Below, one piece after another: positions 42,013 to 51,688 of a stretch of DNA of 64,000 nt. Source of the stretch: JAGLON01 sp041394985. GTDB lineage: Bacteria > Zixibacteria > MSB-5A5 > GN15 > JAAZOE01. The translations under genes were made by a program, and so were the position numbers. A model generated the notes under the pieces. That model worked only from the letters and a program-made list of their open reading frames with translations. It was not told the DNA's origin and searched no databases. Each line of letters starts with the position of its first letter. The stretch's first letter is position 1. Location of the stretch: NCBI GenBank assembly GCA_041394985.1, contig JAWLBI010000001.1, positions 1,550,001-1,614,000 of the forward strand, in the 5' to 3' direction.

Positions 42013-43023
42013 ATGCACGAGATCGTTGCTCGAGTTTACAGGGGGGAAGGCCAGGAGTCGGTTCATCATGGCGCCATTGCCGTGGTGAACGATAAGAAAG
42101 AGCTCATTTATTCCGTCGGCGAACCGGATTTCATGACGCAGTCGCGATCCGAGGCGAAGCCGATGCAGGCGATTCCATTGATATTGTCCGGCGCGGCCGA
42201 TCGGCTGGGATTGACCGATAAGCAATTGGCTATCATGTGCGGGTCGCATACGGGAACGGAAGAGCATGTTGAGACCGTTCGGTCGACGCTGCATACGCTG
42301 GGATTAGATGAATCATATCTGCAGTGCGGGACACATCCTCCGTTTTATCTCACGACGCTGAAACAGAAACCGGAGACGAATGAACCGCTATCGCCGCTGC
42401 AGCACAACTGCTCGGGGAAACACTCGGGATTTTTGGCGCTGACCAAAGATTTACAGGATGAATTGGGCGATTATTTGAATCCGAAGAGCCGGACGCAGCA
42501 GATGGTGCTCGATATTATCAGCCGTATGTATGCCTATCCCAAAGAGAAAATCACTATCGGCATTGATGGATGCAGCGCGCCGGTGTTCGGTGTGCCGCTC
42601 AGGAATACGGCGATCGCCTATGCGACGCTGGCCAATCAGTTGACCGATGATGAGAAGTTGAATGCGGCACTCAGGCGGATCGTCGGATTGATGGACAAAT
42701 ATCCTGAAATGATCTCCGGTGAAGGGCGTTTCGACCTGGCGCTGGCGCGGACATTTCCCGGCAATGTTGTCGACAAAGCAGGGGCCGAGGGGATGCAGGG
42801 GATTGCGTTTCGAAATCCGAAAATCGGCATCGCGGTGAAGATTCTCGACGGGGCGCATCGCGCGCAATACGTCGTTATCATCGAGCTGCTCAGGCAGTTA
42901 GGATTGCTGGAAAACGTCGATTTGACGCATTTGCAGCCGTTCATGAATCCGGTCGTTAAGAATTGGCGCGGATTGGAAGTGGGGCGGATTATTGCCGATT
43001 TCGAGTTGAAAAAGGCGAGCTGA
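42013..43023 (+). CDS. L-asparaginase II (AnsA/PF06089 type)
   Basis: 336 residues, of the thermolabile rhizobial-type asparaginase family, not the classic AnsB fold. Landmarks: VYRGEGQESVHHGAIAVV, the SRSEAKPMQAIPLILSGAAD motif with the catalytic Ser/Lys region, MCGSHTGTEEHV, LQHNCSGKHSGFLAL and IDGCSAPVFGVPL. It hydrolyses asparagine to aspartate and ammonia in the cytoplasm. AGGAAA upstream. With tryptophanase 46 nt downstream it suggests an amino-acid catabolic pair. Confidence 0.92.
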   Translation: MHEIVARVYRGEGQESVHHGAIAVVNDKKELIYSVGEPDFMTQSRSEAKPMQAIPLILSGAADRLGLTDKQLAIMCGSHTGTEEHVETVRSTLHTLGLDESYLQCGTHPPFYLTTLKQKPETNEPLSPLQHNCSGKHSGFLALTKDLQDELGDYLNPKSRTQQMVLDIISRMYAYPKEKITIGIDGCSAPVFGVPLRNTAIAYATLANQLTDDEKLNAALRRIVGLMDKYPEMISGEGRFDLALARTFPGNVVDKAGAEGMQGIAFRNPKIGIAVKILDGAHRAQYVVIIELLRQLGLLENVDLTHLQPFMNPVVKNWRGLEVGRIIADFELKKAS

Positions 43024-43069
43024 TTCGATATATTGGGCGCACATATCGATTTTAACGAGGAATGTCTAC

Positions 43070-44470
43070 ATGGCTAAAAGACCTATAGAGCCGTTTCGCA
43101 TCAAGATGGTCGAACCGATCAATCTGCCGACGAAGGAAGAGCGCATCAGGAAAATAGAAGAGGCCGGATATAATGTGTTCAAGATTCGGGCCGAGGATAT
43201 TTTCGTCGACTTCCTGACCGATTCGGGCACCGGCGCGATGTCGCAAAATCAGTGGGCCGGAATAATGATCGGCGACGAATCATATGCAGGGGGCCGCAAC
43301 TGGTTTCATTTCGAAGAAACGATCAAAGATATATTTCAGAAGAAATTCGTCCTGCCGTGTCACCAAGGGCGCGTGGCCGAGAATATCGTGTTTTCGACGA
43401 TTTTGAAAAAAGGCGATTATGTCCCGAATAATACGCACTTCGATACGACGCGCGCCAATACCATGCACAAGGGCGGCATTGCCGTCGATTTACCGTGCCG
43501 GGAATTGGACGATGAAGATTCCGATTTTCACTTCAAAGGTAATTTCGATACCGAAGCACTTGATGCACTGATTCAGGAGAAAGGCGCGGATAAAGTTCCG
43601 GTCGTCATCATCACGGTGACGAATAATTCGGCGGGCGGTCTGGGTGTGTCGATGGCCAATGTCAAAGAAGTCCGGCGCATCTGCGATAAATACGGCACCA
43701 TGCTGTTCTTCGATGCGGCTCGCTTCGCCGAGAATGCATATTTCATCAAGAAATACGAGCCGGGATTCGAGAATCGATCGGTTCGATCGATCGCGCAGGA
43801 GATGCTGGGGTATGCCGACGGCGCGATGATGTCCGCGAAAAAAGATGGTCTGGCCAACATGGGCGGATTCATTGCGATCAATGATGAAACTCTGGCGGCT
43901 CGATTGAAAGAGTTGCTCATTCTTATCGAGGGATTCCCGACATACGGCGGTCTCAACGGACGCGATCTGGAAGCGATTGCCATTGGTCTGAATGAAGCGC
44001 TCACCGAGGAGTATCTGGAATATCGTACGGGGCATATCGCGTATTTCGGCGATATTTTACGCGAGGTCGGATGCCCGATCATTTATCCGACCGGTGGCCA
44101 TGCAGTGTTTCTGGATGCGGGTAAATTGTTGCCGCATATTCCGGCGAATCAATTTCCCGGGCAGTCCGTGACGGTCGAGCTCTATCGTCGCGGCGCGATT
44201 CGCGCGGTGGAGATTGGATCACTGATGTTCGGCGGAGAGGATCCGAATACGGGCGAGCTCTTGACTGCGAAGCGTGAGCTGGTGCGCCTGGCGGTGCCTC
44301 GTCGCATGTACACGGTGAGTCATCTCGAATACTCGGCCGAAGTCGTGGCGGATATCGTCAAGCATAAGGATTCGCTGCGCGGCTATCGAGTGGTCGAAGA
44401 ACCGCAGTACCTCCGTCATTTTACCTGCAAACTGGAAGAGATCGTGAAAAATCCGGCGACGGTCGCCTGA
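43070..44470 (+). CDS. tnaA: Tryptophanase (beta-eliminating lyase)
   Basis: 466 residues, full length. PLP-lysine context MMSAKKDGLANMGGFI, with FFDAARFAENAYFIKK before it and FPTYGGLNGRDLEAIAIGL after. The C-terminal GGHAVFLDAGKLLPHIPANQ and RAVEIGSLMFGGEDPNTGE resemble tryptophanase more than tyrosine phenol-lyase (which reads SMERG there), though the two are close. It would split tryptophan to indole, pyruvate and ammonia. No tnaC leader fits in the 46-nt gap to the asparaginase gene, so TnaC-type control is not seen. Strong terminator downstream. Confidence 0.85.
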   Translation: MAKRPIEPFRIKMVEPINLPTKEERIRKIEEAGYNVFKIRAEDIFVDFLTDSGTGAMSQNQWAGIMIGDESYAGGRNWFHFEETIKDIFQKKFVLPCHQGRVAENIVFSTILKKGDYVPNNTHFDTTRANTMHKGGIAVDLPCRELDDEDSDFHFKGNFDTEALDALIQEKGADKVPVVIITVTNNSAGGLGVSMANVKEVRRICDKYGTMLFFDAARFAENAYFIKKYEPGFENRSVRSIAQEMLGYADGAMMSAKKDGLANMGGFIAINDETLAARLKELLILIEGFPTYGGLNGRDLEAIAIGLNEALTEEYLEYRTGHIAYFGDILREVGCPIIYPTGGHAVFLDAGKLLPHIPANQFPGQSVTVELYRRGAIRAVEIGSLMFGGEDPNTGELLTAKRELVRLAVPRRMYTVSHLEYSAEVVADIVKHKDSLRGYRVVEEPQYLRHFTCKLEEIVKNPATVA

Positions 44471-44492
44471 TATTTGTGTGAGAATTTCATGA

Positions 44493-44519
44493 GGGCCGGT
44501 GCATCCGGCCCTTTTTTTT
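44493..44519 (+). terminator. Intrinsic terminator of tnaA
   Basis: GGGCCGG-TGCAT-CCGGCCC followed by eight T. Confidence 0.93.
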
Positions 44520-44950
44520 GTGTATTTGTTTGCACAATATGGACGATTCGAGGGCGCGGAATCGGCAGAATATCATGGAACTCTCCGGCGACTATTGTGT
44601 TAAATAGTTGGGATAATAGGAGAAAGGGCTTCATACCGCAATTCGCTCATATTTTGGCCGGTAATTTGCATGGCTGTTCAAAATGGGTATAATTGTCAAT
44701 AACCTTGACAAAATTACCGTAAATGTTTAAACTATAAGGCTTAATTGAGCGTTATAGTATTTATAAAAGGAGATGCTATCGAGACGTATTTAAAGGGTTA
44801 GATGAACAATTTATTTGGAAGGACGAGTTCAATTGCGAGTTGAATCTGCTTCCGGGACAAATAAACGATTGTGCCCTTTAACAACGGTTGGATGGTATCT
44901 TTATATTTATATCCGACCGTGTCAGGGATAAACCCTAACATGGTTTTTTG
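44520..44950 (+). promoter_or_regulatory. Long leader region with promoter before the surface-export operon
   Basis: No gene. A likely promoter is TTGACA (44705-44710), 17 nt, TAAACT (44728-44733), giving a leader of about 210 nt. The leader has an AAAAGGAG tract at 44765-44772 directly abutting an ATG, too close for efficient initiation, and no clear riboswitch fold that I recognise. 44520-44700 shows nothing of note. Confidence 0.5.
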
Positions 44951-47900
44951 ATGGCAGTTTTTCGTCGGACAATTTCATTCTTCATCGGTATCCTCCTGAT
45001 ATCAGCGTCGATGGCGGTCGGGATCGATTTCAAGGCCGGGCATTATCCGGATTTTGATATTCGAGTCCTGTCGGATTCTCATCTGCGCGTTTCCTTTGAT
45101 GCCGATTACGGGAATGATTTTACGACGCTGAACCGATCGGCTCGACAGGTTATCGACGGAGCCGAATATTGGGGTCGGTCATTTATCGTAGCCGTTCCGT
45201 CCGATGGTGATGTGACAATCGATTATCAGTATCGCCGGGCCGGAAGCATTGTCTCGGATCGCCTGAAAGAATTCGCACCTGAATATCTGCCGTTGGTTTC
45301 GAAACAGTCCGAGTTTTTCGCTCGCGGACATAAATTAGTCCGCTTCGTAATCCTGGCGCAGCGCATTGAAGGCAATGCCCTGGCTGCGTACGATGATTTT
45401 ATCATCGATTTACACATCAGCGGGACGACATCGTCGACCGGTTCGATGCCTGCAACGGCTCTCGATGCGGCGATTGCCAAATCGGTTATCAATCCCCAAC
45501 AGTTATATTCCTTCGCTTCCGCGATGCCTGAGAGACCGGCATATAAGCCCGGATTGGCAGTATTCGACAATGCCGATCAATGGGTAAAGATTACGATAGA
45601 CGACAATGGCATGTATCGCATCAGTGCAGCAGACCTGCAGAATGCCGGAATTTCTACGGCCAATTTACGGTCGGATTCGCTGCGCATGTTTTATGCGGGC
45701 GGTGTGTTGCCCTCGGCGAATTTTTCGGATCCACAGCCGGAACTGGAGCAGATTTCGATTCGCGTCGTCGATGGTGGAGACGGTGTTTTCTCCGGAACGG
45801 ATTATCTGCAGTTTTACGGCGAGGCATCAAATCGCTACGACGTGACGAACGGTACGCTTGAATATATCTTCAATGGATATACGACGGATAATGTCTATTG
45901 GCTGGCGGTCGGCGGATTCGAATCGCAGGCAGCGCTGAGATGGGGTACGGTGAGTTCGTCCACCGATACACCCGATGAGACACTTTCCTTCTTCAATGAT
46001 TTTGTCCGCGTCGAGCAGGAAAACATGCTGAAAATCGACGGGGACGGGCACACCAGAAATTATTATCGCTGGTATACCTCCGATCAGAACAATGTCTCGA
46101 CTTCGTTCACGATGCCGCAATTGGCCGCCCAGGATAGTATTGAAATCGAATTGAGCGCGCTGTGCAATTTCAGCGGCACATCTATCAGCCTGAATGGATC
46201 GACGATGATTCGGGTCGGCGGCAGCGGAACCAGCTATTTCTATATCCTCCCAGCGACGGCCGGAGTGGCGGGTTTGAACAGCGCACTGCTGACCGTGCAG
46301 ACCGGTATCAACGGCAGCTATACCGATTACATGAATGTCGTGTATCCGCGGACTCTCGAGTACACGGGCGAGGCCCTGAATTTCAACTCATATGAGCATA
46401 CCGGCACGATTCAGTACAATGTCGCGGGAAATGTCAGCGGTTTGGAGATTCTCGATATCACCGATACCGATCATCCTGGGCTGATAAGCGGCGCGTCGAC
46501 GACAGGCGGTACCATCAGTTTCCGGCGGGCGACCGGCGATGGAATATCGCGATTCGTGGCCTTTATGGCTGATGATGCGAGCGCGCCGAAATCGCTTGTA
46601 TTGTGGCAGGGCGAAAATTTATACAGTGACGTTTCCCAATATGATTGCATCGCGATAGCGCCGAGCGGTTTCATGAATGCACTGGCCGAGTATGTGAGCT
46701 ATCGGGCAGTAGCCGGCGGGCATCGCGTTAAGCTGGCGGCGGTCGAAGATATTTATGATATGTTCGGCTTCGGTATGGAGTCTCCGCTGGCCATTCGCAG
46801 ATACTTGAAATACGCATATGAAAACTGCGCCGCTCCGGCGCCTTTTGCGGCCGTGTTTGTCGGTGATGGACACTACGATTTCCGAGATAATCTGGGAATG
46901 CATTTGCCGTCCTATGTCCCGCCGTTTATCTGGGAGAGTGATTTCTCGGCGGGCGATGACAACTTCGTGTATTTCGGTGATGTCGGGCAACTCGATTCCG
47001 ACAGCAGTTTCGTTCCCGACGCGGATCGCGGCTGGGATATGATGACAGGCCGGTGGCCGGTGAGGTCTTCGGGCGAAGTGAGGGACTATATCGCCAAGCT
47101 GAAAGCATATGAAGCGCCGGAAGATCAGGGAATTTGGCGCAGTCGCGTGACCTTCGTCGCCGACGACGAGAACAAAGCAGGCTATTCGACCGAGATTATT
47201 CATACGGCTCAGGCGGAAACGCTGGCCGTTTTTCATACGCCGCAACAAATGACGATTGATAAGATTTATGCGACGGATTATCCGTTTGCATCGAACGGCG
47301 ACAAACCGACGGTGAATTCCGCGATCGTTAATGCATTGAATGAGGGGAGCCTCATTGTCAATTATATCGGCCATGGTTCACCCGATGTATGGGCCGATGA
47401 GCATATTTTCCAGAAGGCGTCGGATCTTGGGCGATTGCAAAACAACGATAAATTAACGACTGTTATCGCCGGCTCGTGTTCTATCGGGAATTTCGATACT
47501 CCCGGAAATGAGGGGATGGCCGAGATGATGTTCCGCATGGACGGCGGCGCCATATCGACGATTTCCGCAACGCGTTTGGTGTATTCTCGGGATAATGCGA
47601 TTTTCAGCTATGATTTGTATGACGCCATTTTTGGCGGCGCATCGAATTTATGCGAGGCGGTGTACACGGCCAAGATGCTGCACCAGTATTATTATCCGGG
47701 ATTCACGAACCTGCTGCGCAATGACCGTTCCTATGTCGCCTTTGGTGATCCCCTGGCGATTTCCGGATTGCCGGAATATAAAGTCGTCTTCGATATCCCC
47801 GGCGGCAGTCAGTTGACGCCCCTGGAATATTTCGGATTCGAGGGGCAATTGTTTGATGCCTCCGGTGATTCCCTGGTTGTCGACGGGCAAATGACGATCG

Positions 47901-48823
47901 ATGTGTATGATTCGCGATTCGTCCGGCATCATCCGCTGGGTATCGATTATTCGCTCGGCGGACCGCAGATTTTCCGCGGACAGGTGACCGTGACGGCCGG
48001 GCGGTTCGGCGGCGGATTCGTCGTCCCGCTGGATATTGACTACGGTGGTCAGGCGGCCCAGATTTCGGGATTCGTAAATTTCTCCACCGGTTCAGCCCTC
48101 GGCAGCGTCGATTCACTTCCGATTGCCGAGACGGCCGGAGCGACGACCGACAATACGGGCCCCGAAGTAGAAGTCTCATTCGGAGATAATCCGGAATTTC
48201 AGACTGGCGACAGGATTTCGGCCGAGGCGGATTTGATCGTGAATCTCAGTGATGTATCGGGCATCAACCTGACGGGCGGCCTGGGACATCGCATTGAGTT
48301 AGTCATAGATAACGATAACAACACGACAGTCAATCTGACCGATTTGTTTTCATACGATGAAGGTAGTTATCAGGCCGGGCGATTGACATATATGCTTCCG
48401 GAATTGACGCCGGACAGACACCTGTTCGCCGTGAAGGCCTGGGACAATGCCAATAATCCGACGATAGTCGAGTTCGAGGCCGTCGTGGCGCAGAACAGCG
48501 ACATCGCGATTCGGGATGTCATGAATTACCCCAATCCGATGGATGAATTTACGGAGTTCTTCTTTGAACTGTCGGAGTCGGCCGATTGGGCGGAAGTACA
48601 GATTTTTACGCTTGCCGGTCGTAATATCAAGACGTTGCGCGCCTCGAATCTGACAGCCGGTCGGAACCGGGCGTTTTTGTGGGACGGTCGAGATCTTGAT
48701 GGCGACCGGGTTGCCGAAGGCGTGTATCTCTATAAAATTACCGTCAAGGGACGGGTTATTGCAGGAAGTGCCTCTTCCGATAACTTGACTGAGGCCTTCG
48801 GCAAACTTGTATTGTTGAATTAA
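44951..48823 (+). CDS. PorU-like C25 family peptidase (type IX secretion sortase-type)
   Basis: 1,290 residues with a signal peptide (TISFFIGILLISASMAVG). The gingipain-type caspase-fold core spans roughly residues 560-960: catalytic His in YIGHGSPDVWADE (about residue 806) and Cys in VIAGSCSIGNFDTPGNEG (about 840). The C-terminus has a FlgD-like Ig segment (MNYPNPMDEFTEFFFELSE, LWDGRDLDGDRVAEGVYLYK). PorU proteins cut sorting domains from T9SS cargo and attach them at the cell surface. The PorV-like gene and a cargo-like M6 protease follow directly, supporting this role. Start ATG 44951; a TTG precedes it by one codon. Confidence 0.82.
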   Translation: MAVFRRTISFFIGILLISASMAVGIDFKAGHYPDFDIRVLSDSHLRVSFDADYGNDFTTLNRSARQVIDGAEYWGRSFIVAVPSDGDVTIDYQYRRAGSIVSDRLKEFAPEYLPLVSKQSEFFARGHKLVRFVILAQRIEGNALAAYDDFIIDLHISGTTSSTGSMPATALDAAIAKSVINPQQLYSFASAMPERPAYKPGLAVFDNADQWVKITIDDNGMYRISAADLQNAGISTANLRSDSLRMFYAGGVLPSANFSDPQPELEQISIRVVDGGDGVFSGTDYLQFYGEASNRYDVTNGTLEYIFNGYTTDNVYWLAVGGFESQAALRWGTVSSSTDTPDETLSFFNDFVRVEQENMLKIDGDGHTRNYYRWYTSDQNNVSTSFTMPQLAAQDSIEIELSALCNFSGTSISLNGSTMIRVGGSGTSYFYILPATAGVAGLNSALLTVQTGINGSYTDYMNVVYPRTLEYTGEALNFNSYEHTGTIQYNVAGNVSGLEILDITDTDHPGLISGASTTGGTISFRRATGDGISRFVAFMADDASAPKSLVLWQGENLYSDVSQYDCIAIAPSGFMNALAEYVSYRAVAGGHRVKLAAVEDIYDMFGFGMESPLAIRRYLKYAYENCAAPAPFAAVFVGDGHYDFRDNLGMHLPSYVPPFIWESDFSAGDDNFVYFGDVGQLDSDSSFVPDADRGWDMMTGRWPVRSSGEVRDYIAKLKAYEAPEDQGIWRSRVTFVADDENKAGYSTEIIHTAQAETLAVFHTPQQMTIDKIYATDYPFASNGDKPTVNSAIVNALNEGSLIVNYIGHGSPDVWADEHIFQKASDLGRLQNNDKLTTVIAGSCSIGNFDTPGNEGMAEMMFRMDGGAISTISATRLVYSRDNAIFSYDLYDAIFGGASNLCEAVYTAKMLHQYYYPGFTNLLRNDRSYVAFGDPLAISGLPEYKVVFDIPGGSQLTPLEYFGFEGQLFDASGDSLVVDGQMTIDVYDSRFVRHHPLGIDYSLGGPQIFRGQVTVTAGRFGGGFVVPLDIDYGGQAAQISGFVNFSTGSALGSVDSLPIAETAGATTDNTGPEVEVSFGDNPEFQTGDRISAEADLIVNLSDVSGINLTGGLGHRIELVIDNDNNTTVNLTDLFSYDEGSYQAGRLTYMLPELTPDRHLFAVKAWDNANNPTIVEFEAVVAQNSDIAIRDVMNYPNPMDEFTEFFFELSESADWAEVQIFTLAGRNIKTLRASNLTAGRNRAFLWDGRDLDGDRVAEGVYLYKITVKGRVIAGSASSDNLTEAFGKLVLLN

Positions 48824-48872
48824 CGTGAAAAATGTTTTTAGTGGTTGATAAACTAGCTGGGAGACTTGACTC

Positions 48873-51623
48873 ATGAAAAAGGTATTCTTCCTCTCAATCC
48901 TCACCGCAATCCTCATGTTTGTTGCCGCCGATAGCGTGTTGGCGGTTTCAAATGCCGCGGTACTCTATTTGCGAGTGGCCGCAGGCGCACGACCCGGTGG
49001 GATGGGGGAGGCATTTGTATCCATCGCCGATGATGCTACTGCCACGTACTGGAATCCGGCGGGACTCGGCAATTCACCGATCGCCGGCAAAATGGAAACG
49101 CGGAAAATTCCCGAGAAATACGGCGAGGCGACAGATGTCGTGACGATCGAAAGAAACAAGACAGCCGAAAGCTGGTTTATTGCCGACGGTCAGTTGATTA
49201 TGTTCAACGGAAAATCCTGGAGCTCCGGTACGAATTATCCGACGCGGGCCGATCAATCGTTGCCTGATTTCATCAATACCGTTATTTCATATGAAAGCGA
49301 TGAACAGGTCAAGACCGTTGCGGCCAATATTGTCCGAGCCAATTGTGATGTCAATCCCGATAATCTCAATAGGTTCGTACAGACGATTCGCGAGAATATT
49401 CCGGAGAACTATAAAGAAGCCGATTTCCTTCGCCGGGGTCTGGATTCTCTCGAAGCCAGCTACAAGTTATGCCTGGTAAATGCCAATCAGTTTAATGATT
49501 TATATCGGAAGTTCCAGGATGGATTCAAGGACAGTGTGCTCATCGCTGCGGAATTGGATAGAATCACGTTCTCAATAGAATCGGCGATGATGCGCTTTCT
49601 GCCGAGCGATCTCATGGTGCCGTTCTCGGCGATGATTGACGGCGAACTGCGCTGTCTCGGCAAGACCAAAGATTATCTCTGGGTCGCTACCGACAAGGGG
49701 CTCTATCGCCTGTCCGGTACCGTCTGGGCACACTTCAGTGTCGACGATAATTTGCCCTCTTCCGATATTCTTTCGCTGGCCTATTTCGACGAGCATCTCT
49801 GGATAGGTACGGCAGCCGGATTGGCGAAGTATTATCAGGGTTCGTTTGAAACAGTCGCGGTATTGCCTGCCGAGCCGGTTACTGCTATAGCCCTGCGCAA
49901 TGCGACATATGGCGCCGCGGTTGTCGGCGGCCGTGTCTATTATTTTGACGGCATGGAATGGAACGGCACTTACAATTACACTGTGCGGCTCGATGACACC
50001 ATCGAAAATATTGCCCGCCGCATCGCCATTTATGGAACTCCGAAGGAAATCGAGTTCCTGATGAACGAGATTAAGCAGCTTAATGCGCCTGTTGTCGAGG
50101 CGGATGAGCCGGTCGAAGGTGAATTAGTCGTCGATACCCTGATGGGAGAAACCGGTGAAACAGTGGCGGCTGAAACCGCCGAGGGCGCTTCCGAAGAGAT
50201 GATGACGGAAGCCGGCGAGGTGTCTCGCGACGCAGCGGAAGGCACTGAAGAAATGTCCGGCGAATCAATGCCGGTCGATAATGACTGGTTTACCGAAGGC
50301 GCAATCATCAAGTTGCCGTATTGTGCGCCGCTGAAATACGATGCGACGGCCATGATGGTCGATTTGCAGAATCGAATCTGGGTCGGTACTTCTAGCGGAT
50401 TGCTGTCATTTGACGGTCGTACCTGGACGAATCACGGTTATACCAAATTCGTCGTTCCTGAGACTGATGAAGATGCTGCGCAATCGATGACGGCGAAAGA
50501 TATTGCGCGCCGCTATCTGCCCAAGGCCAGTGAGGCCAATGTCGAAATTCTGGCGAATAACATTATCGAGTATAACGATCTGAGTGACGGCCCGATCATG
50601 CCGGGAACGACTGTGTATGTGTATCACTGGAATATCGGTTCGAAAACATATTCGATCGGTATGTCCGGCGGTGAAATCTATGTCGGAACCGAATACGGGC
50701 TTGAGCAGTTAGCCGGAAGCGGTTGGGAATCGGTTGATTTTCAGCATCTCGACGAGCGCATCGTTTTGGATGTTTACGATTTCGAAGGCGAGGCGTATTA
50801 TGTGGCCGCCGACGGTATTACATATGAAACGCGCGGTATGCGGGAATTCGTATTCATGCACGTAAACTGGCTGCCGTCTCTCAATCTCGATATTTATTAC
50901 GACTTTGCCTCGTATGTTCACAATGTGCGGGGGCTCGGTACGTTCGGCGTCAGCATTATCTATTTGAACTATGGTAAGATCATACGGACCGATGCCGAGG
51001 GGCATGAACTGGGCGAGTTAAATCCGTATGAAATCGCGTTAGCGGTTTCATTCGGAACGTCATTGACCTCGAATCTTAAGGGCGGTATCACCGGTCGCTT
51101 TATTCACTCCCGCCTGTCGCCTCAGGGCGCCGGTCAGGAACAGGGTGAAGGTATTGCATCTACGGGCGCCGTGGATTTGGGCCTGCTGTACAAAATGGGT
51201 CGCCGCATGCAGATCGGTCTGGCTGTCACGAACCTGGGATGGGATATTACCTATATTGACGCCGACCAGTCGGACGCATTACCGAGAAACCTCGGGTTCG
51301 GCGTCTCCTACAAGGTGTGGGACAGCCCGTATAACAGCCTTGTCGTACAGGGCGAAATAAACAAGCTCCTTGTCAATATGAACAAGGGGTTCGGTACTGA
51401 ACTCGAATATGCCATTCGGCACATCGGCGCCGAATACTGGTATGCCAATTTCATCGCGCTTCGCGCGGGTTATAAATATGATAAGGAAGGCGAAGTCAAA
51501 CACTTGACCTTCGGCGCCGGTTTGAAGATCGACATGTTCCGTCTGGACTTCGCTTATGTTCCGTCCTCGGTGGATTCGCCGCTCGCGAATACGCTGAGAA
51601 TCTCGTTTACGGGAACCTTTTAA
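48873..51623 (+). CDS. PorV-like outer-membrane barrel with large inserted domain
   Basis: 916 residues. Residues 1-65 match the PorV/UPF0164 start (RVAAGARPGGMGEAFVSIAD, ATYWNPAGLG), and residues about 640-916 match the rest (EFVFMHVNWLPSLNLDIYYD ... last strand LRISFTGTF). Between them are about 550 extra residues: a helical part, blades like WVATDKGLYRLSGTVWAHFS and HLWIGTAAGLAKYYQG resembling two-component-regulator propellers, an acidic Glu/Ala/Thr linker (about 410-470), and further blades (RIWVGTSSGLLSFDGRTW). PorV shuttles cargo from translocon to sortase; the insertion could bind cargo or polysaccharide. RBS GGGAG ahead of ATG. Confidence 0.8.
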   Translation: MKKVFFLSILTAILMFVAADSVLAVSNAAVLYLRVAAGARPGGMGEAFVSIADDATATYWNPAGLGNSPIAGKMETRKIPEKYGEATDVVTIERNKTAESWFIADGQLIMFNGKSWSSGTNYPTRADQSLPDFINTVISYESDEQVKTVAANIVRANCDVNPDNLNRFVQTIRENIPENYKEADFLRRGLDSLEASYKLCLVNANQFNDLYRKFQDGFKDSVLIAAELDRITFSIESAMMRFLPSDLMVPFSAMIDGELRCLGKTKDYLWVATDKGLYRLSGTVWAHFSVDDNLPSSDILSLAYFDEHLWIGTAAGLAKYYQGSFETVAVLPAEPVTAIALRNATYGAAVVGGRVYYFDGMEWNGTYNYTVRLDDTIENIARRIAIYGTPKEIEFLMNEIKQLNAPVVEADEPVEGELVVDTLMGETGETVAAETAEGASEEMMTEAGEVSRDAAEGTEEMSGESMPVDNDWFTEGAIIKLPYCAPLKYDATAMMVDLQNRIWVGTSSGLLSFDGRTWTNHGYTKFVVPETDEDAAQSMTAKDIARRYLPKASEANVEILANNIIEYNDLSDGPIMPGTTVYVYHWNIGSKTYSIGMSGGEIYVGTEYGLEQLAGSGWESVDFQHLDERIVLDVYDFEGEAYYVAADGITYETRGMREFVFMHVNWLPSLNLDIYYDFASYVHNVRGLGTFGVSIIYLNYGKIIRTDAEGHELGELNPYEIALAVSFGTSLTSNLKGGITGRFIHSRLSPQGAGQEQGEGIASTGAVDLGLLYKMGRRMQIGLAVTNLGWDITYIDADQSDALPRNLGFGVSYKVWDSPYNSLVVQGEINKLLVNMNKGFGTELEYAIRHIGAEYWYANFIALRAGYKYDKEGEVKHLTFGAGLKIDMFRLDFAYVPSSVDSPLANTLRISFTGTF

Positions 51624-51634
51624 CCGATTAATTC

Positions 51635-51674
51635 ATGTGCCTTCGATTCCGGCAATCCGGAATCGAAGGCGCAT
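51635..51674 (+). terminator. Perfect 14-bp inverted repeat between PorV-like and M6 genes
   Basis: GCCTTCGATTCCGG (51639-51652), CAAT, CCGGAATCGAAGGC (51657-51670), extendable by ATGT/GCAT with one mismatch. No T tract, so it may attenuate or stabilise mRNA more than end it. Confidence 0.55.
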
Positions 51675-51688
51675 ATCATGGGATGATA

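Noticed and set aside
43024..43069. tnaC-type leader before tryptophanase
   Set aside because: Only 46 nt are available and there is no short frame with a suitable Trp codon.
44760..44790. Tiny leader peptide frame after AAAAGGAG
   Set aside because: The ATG abuts the SD without spacing and encodes six residues only; not a convincing leader peptide.
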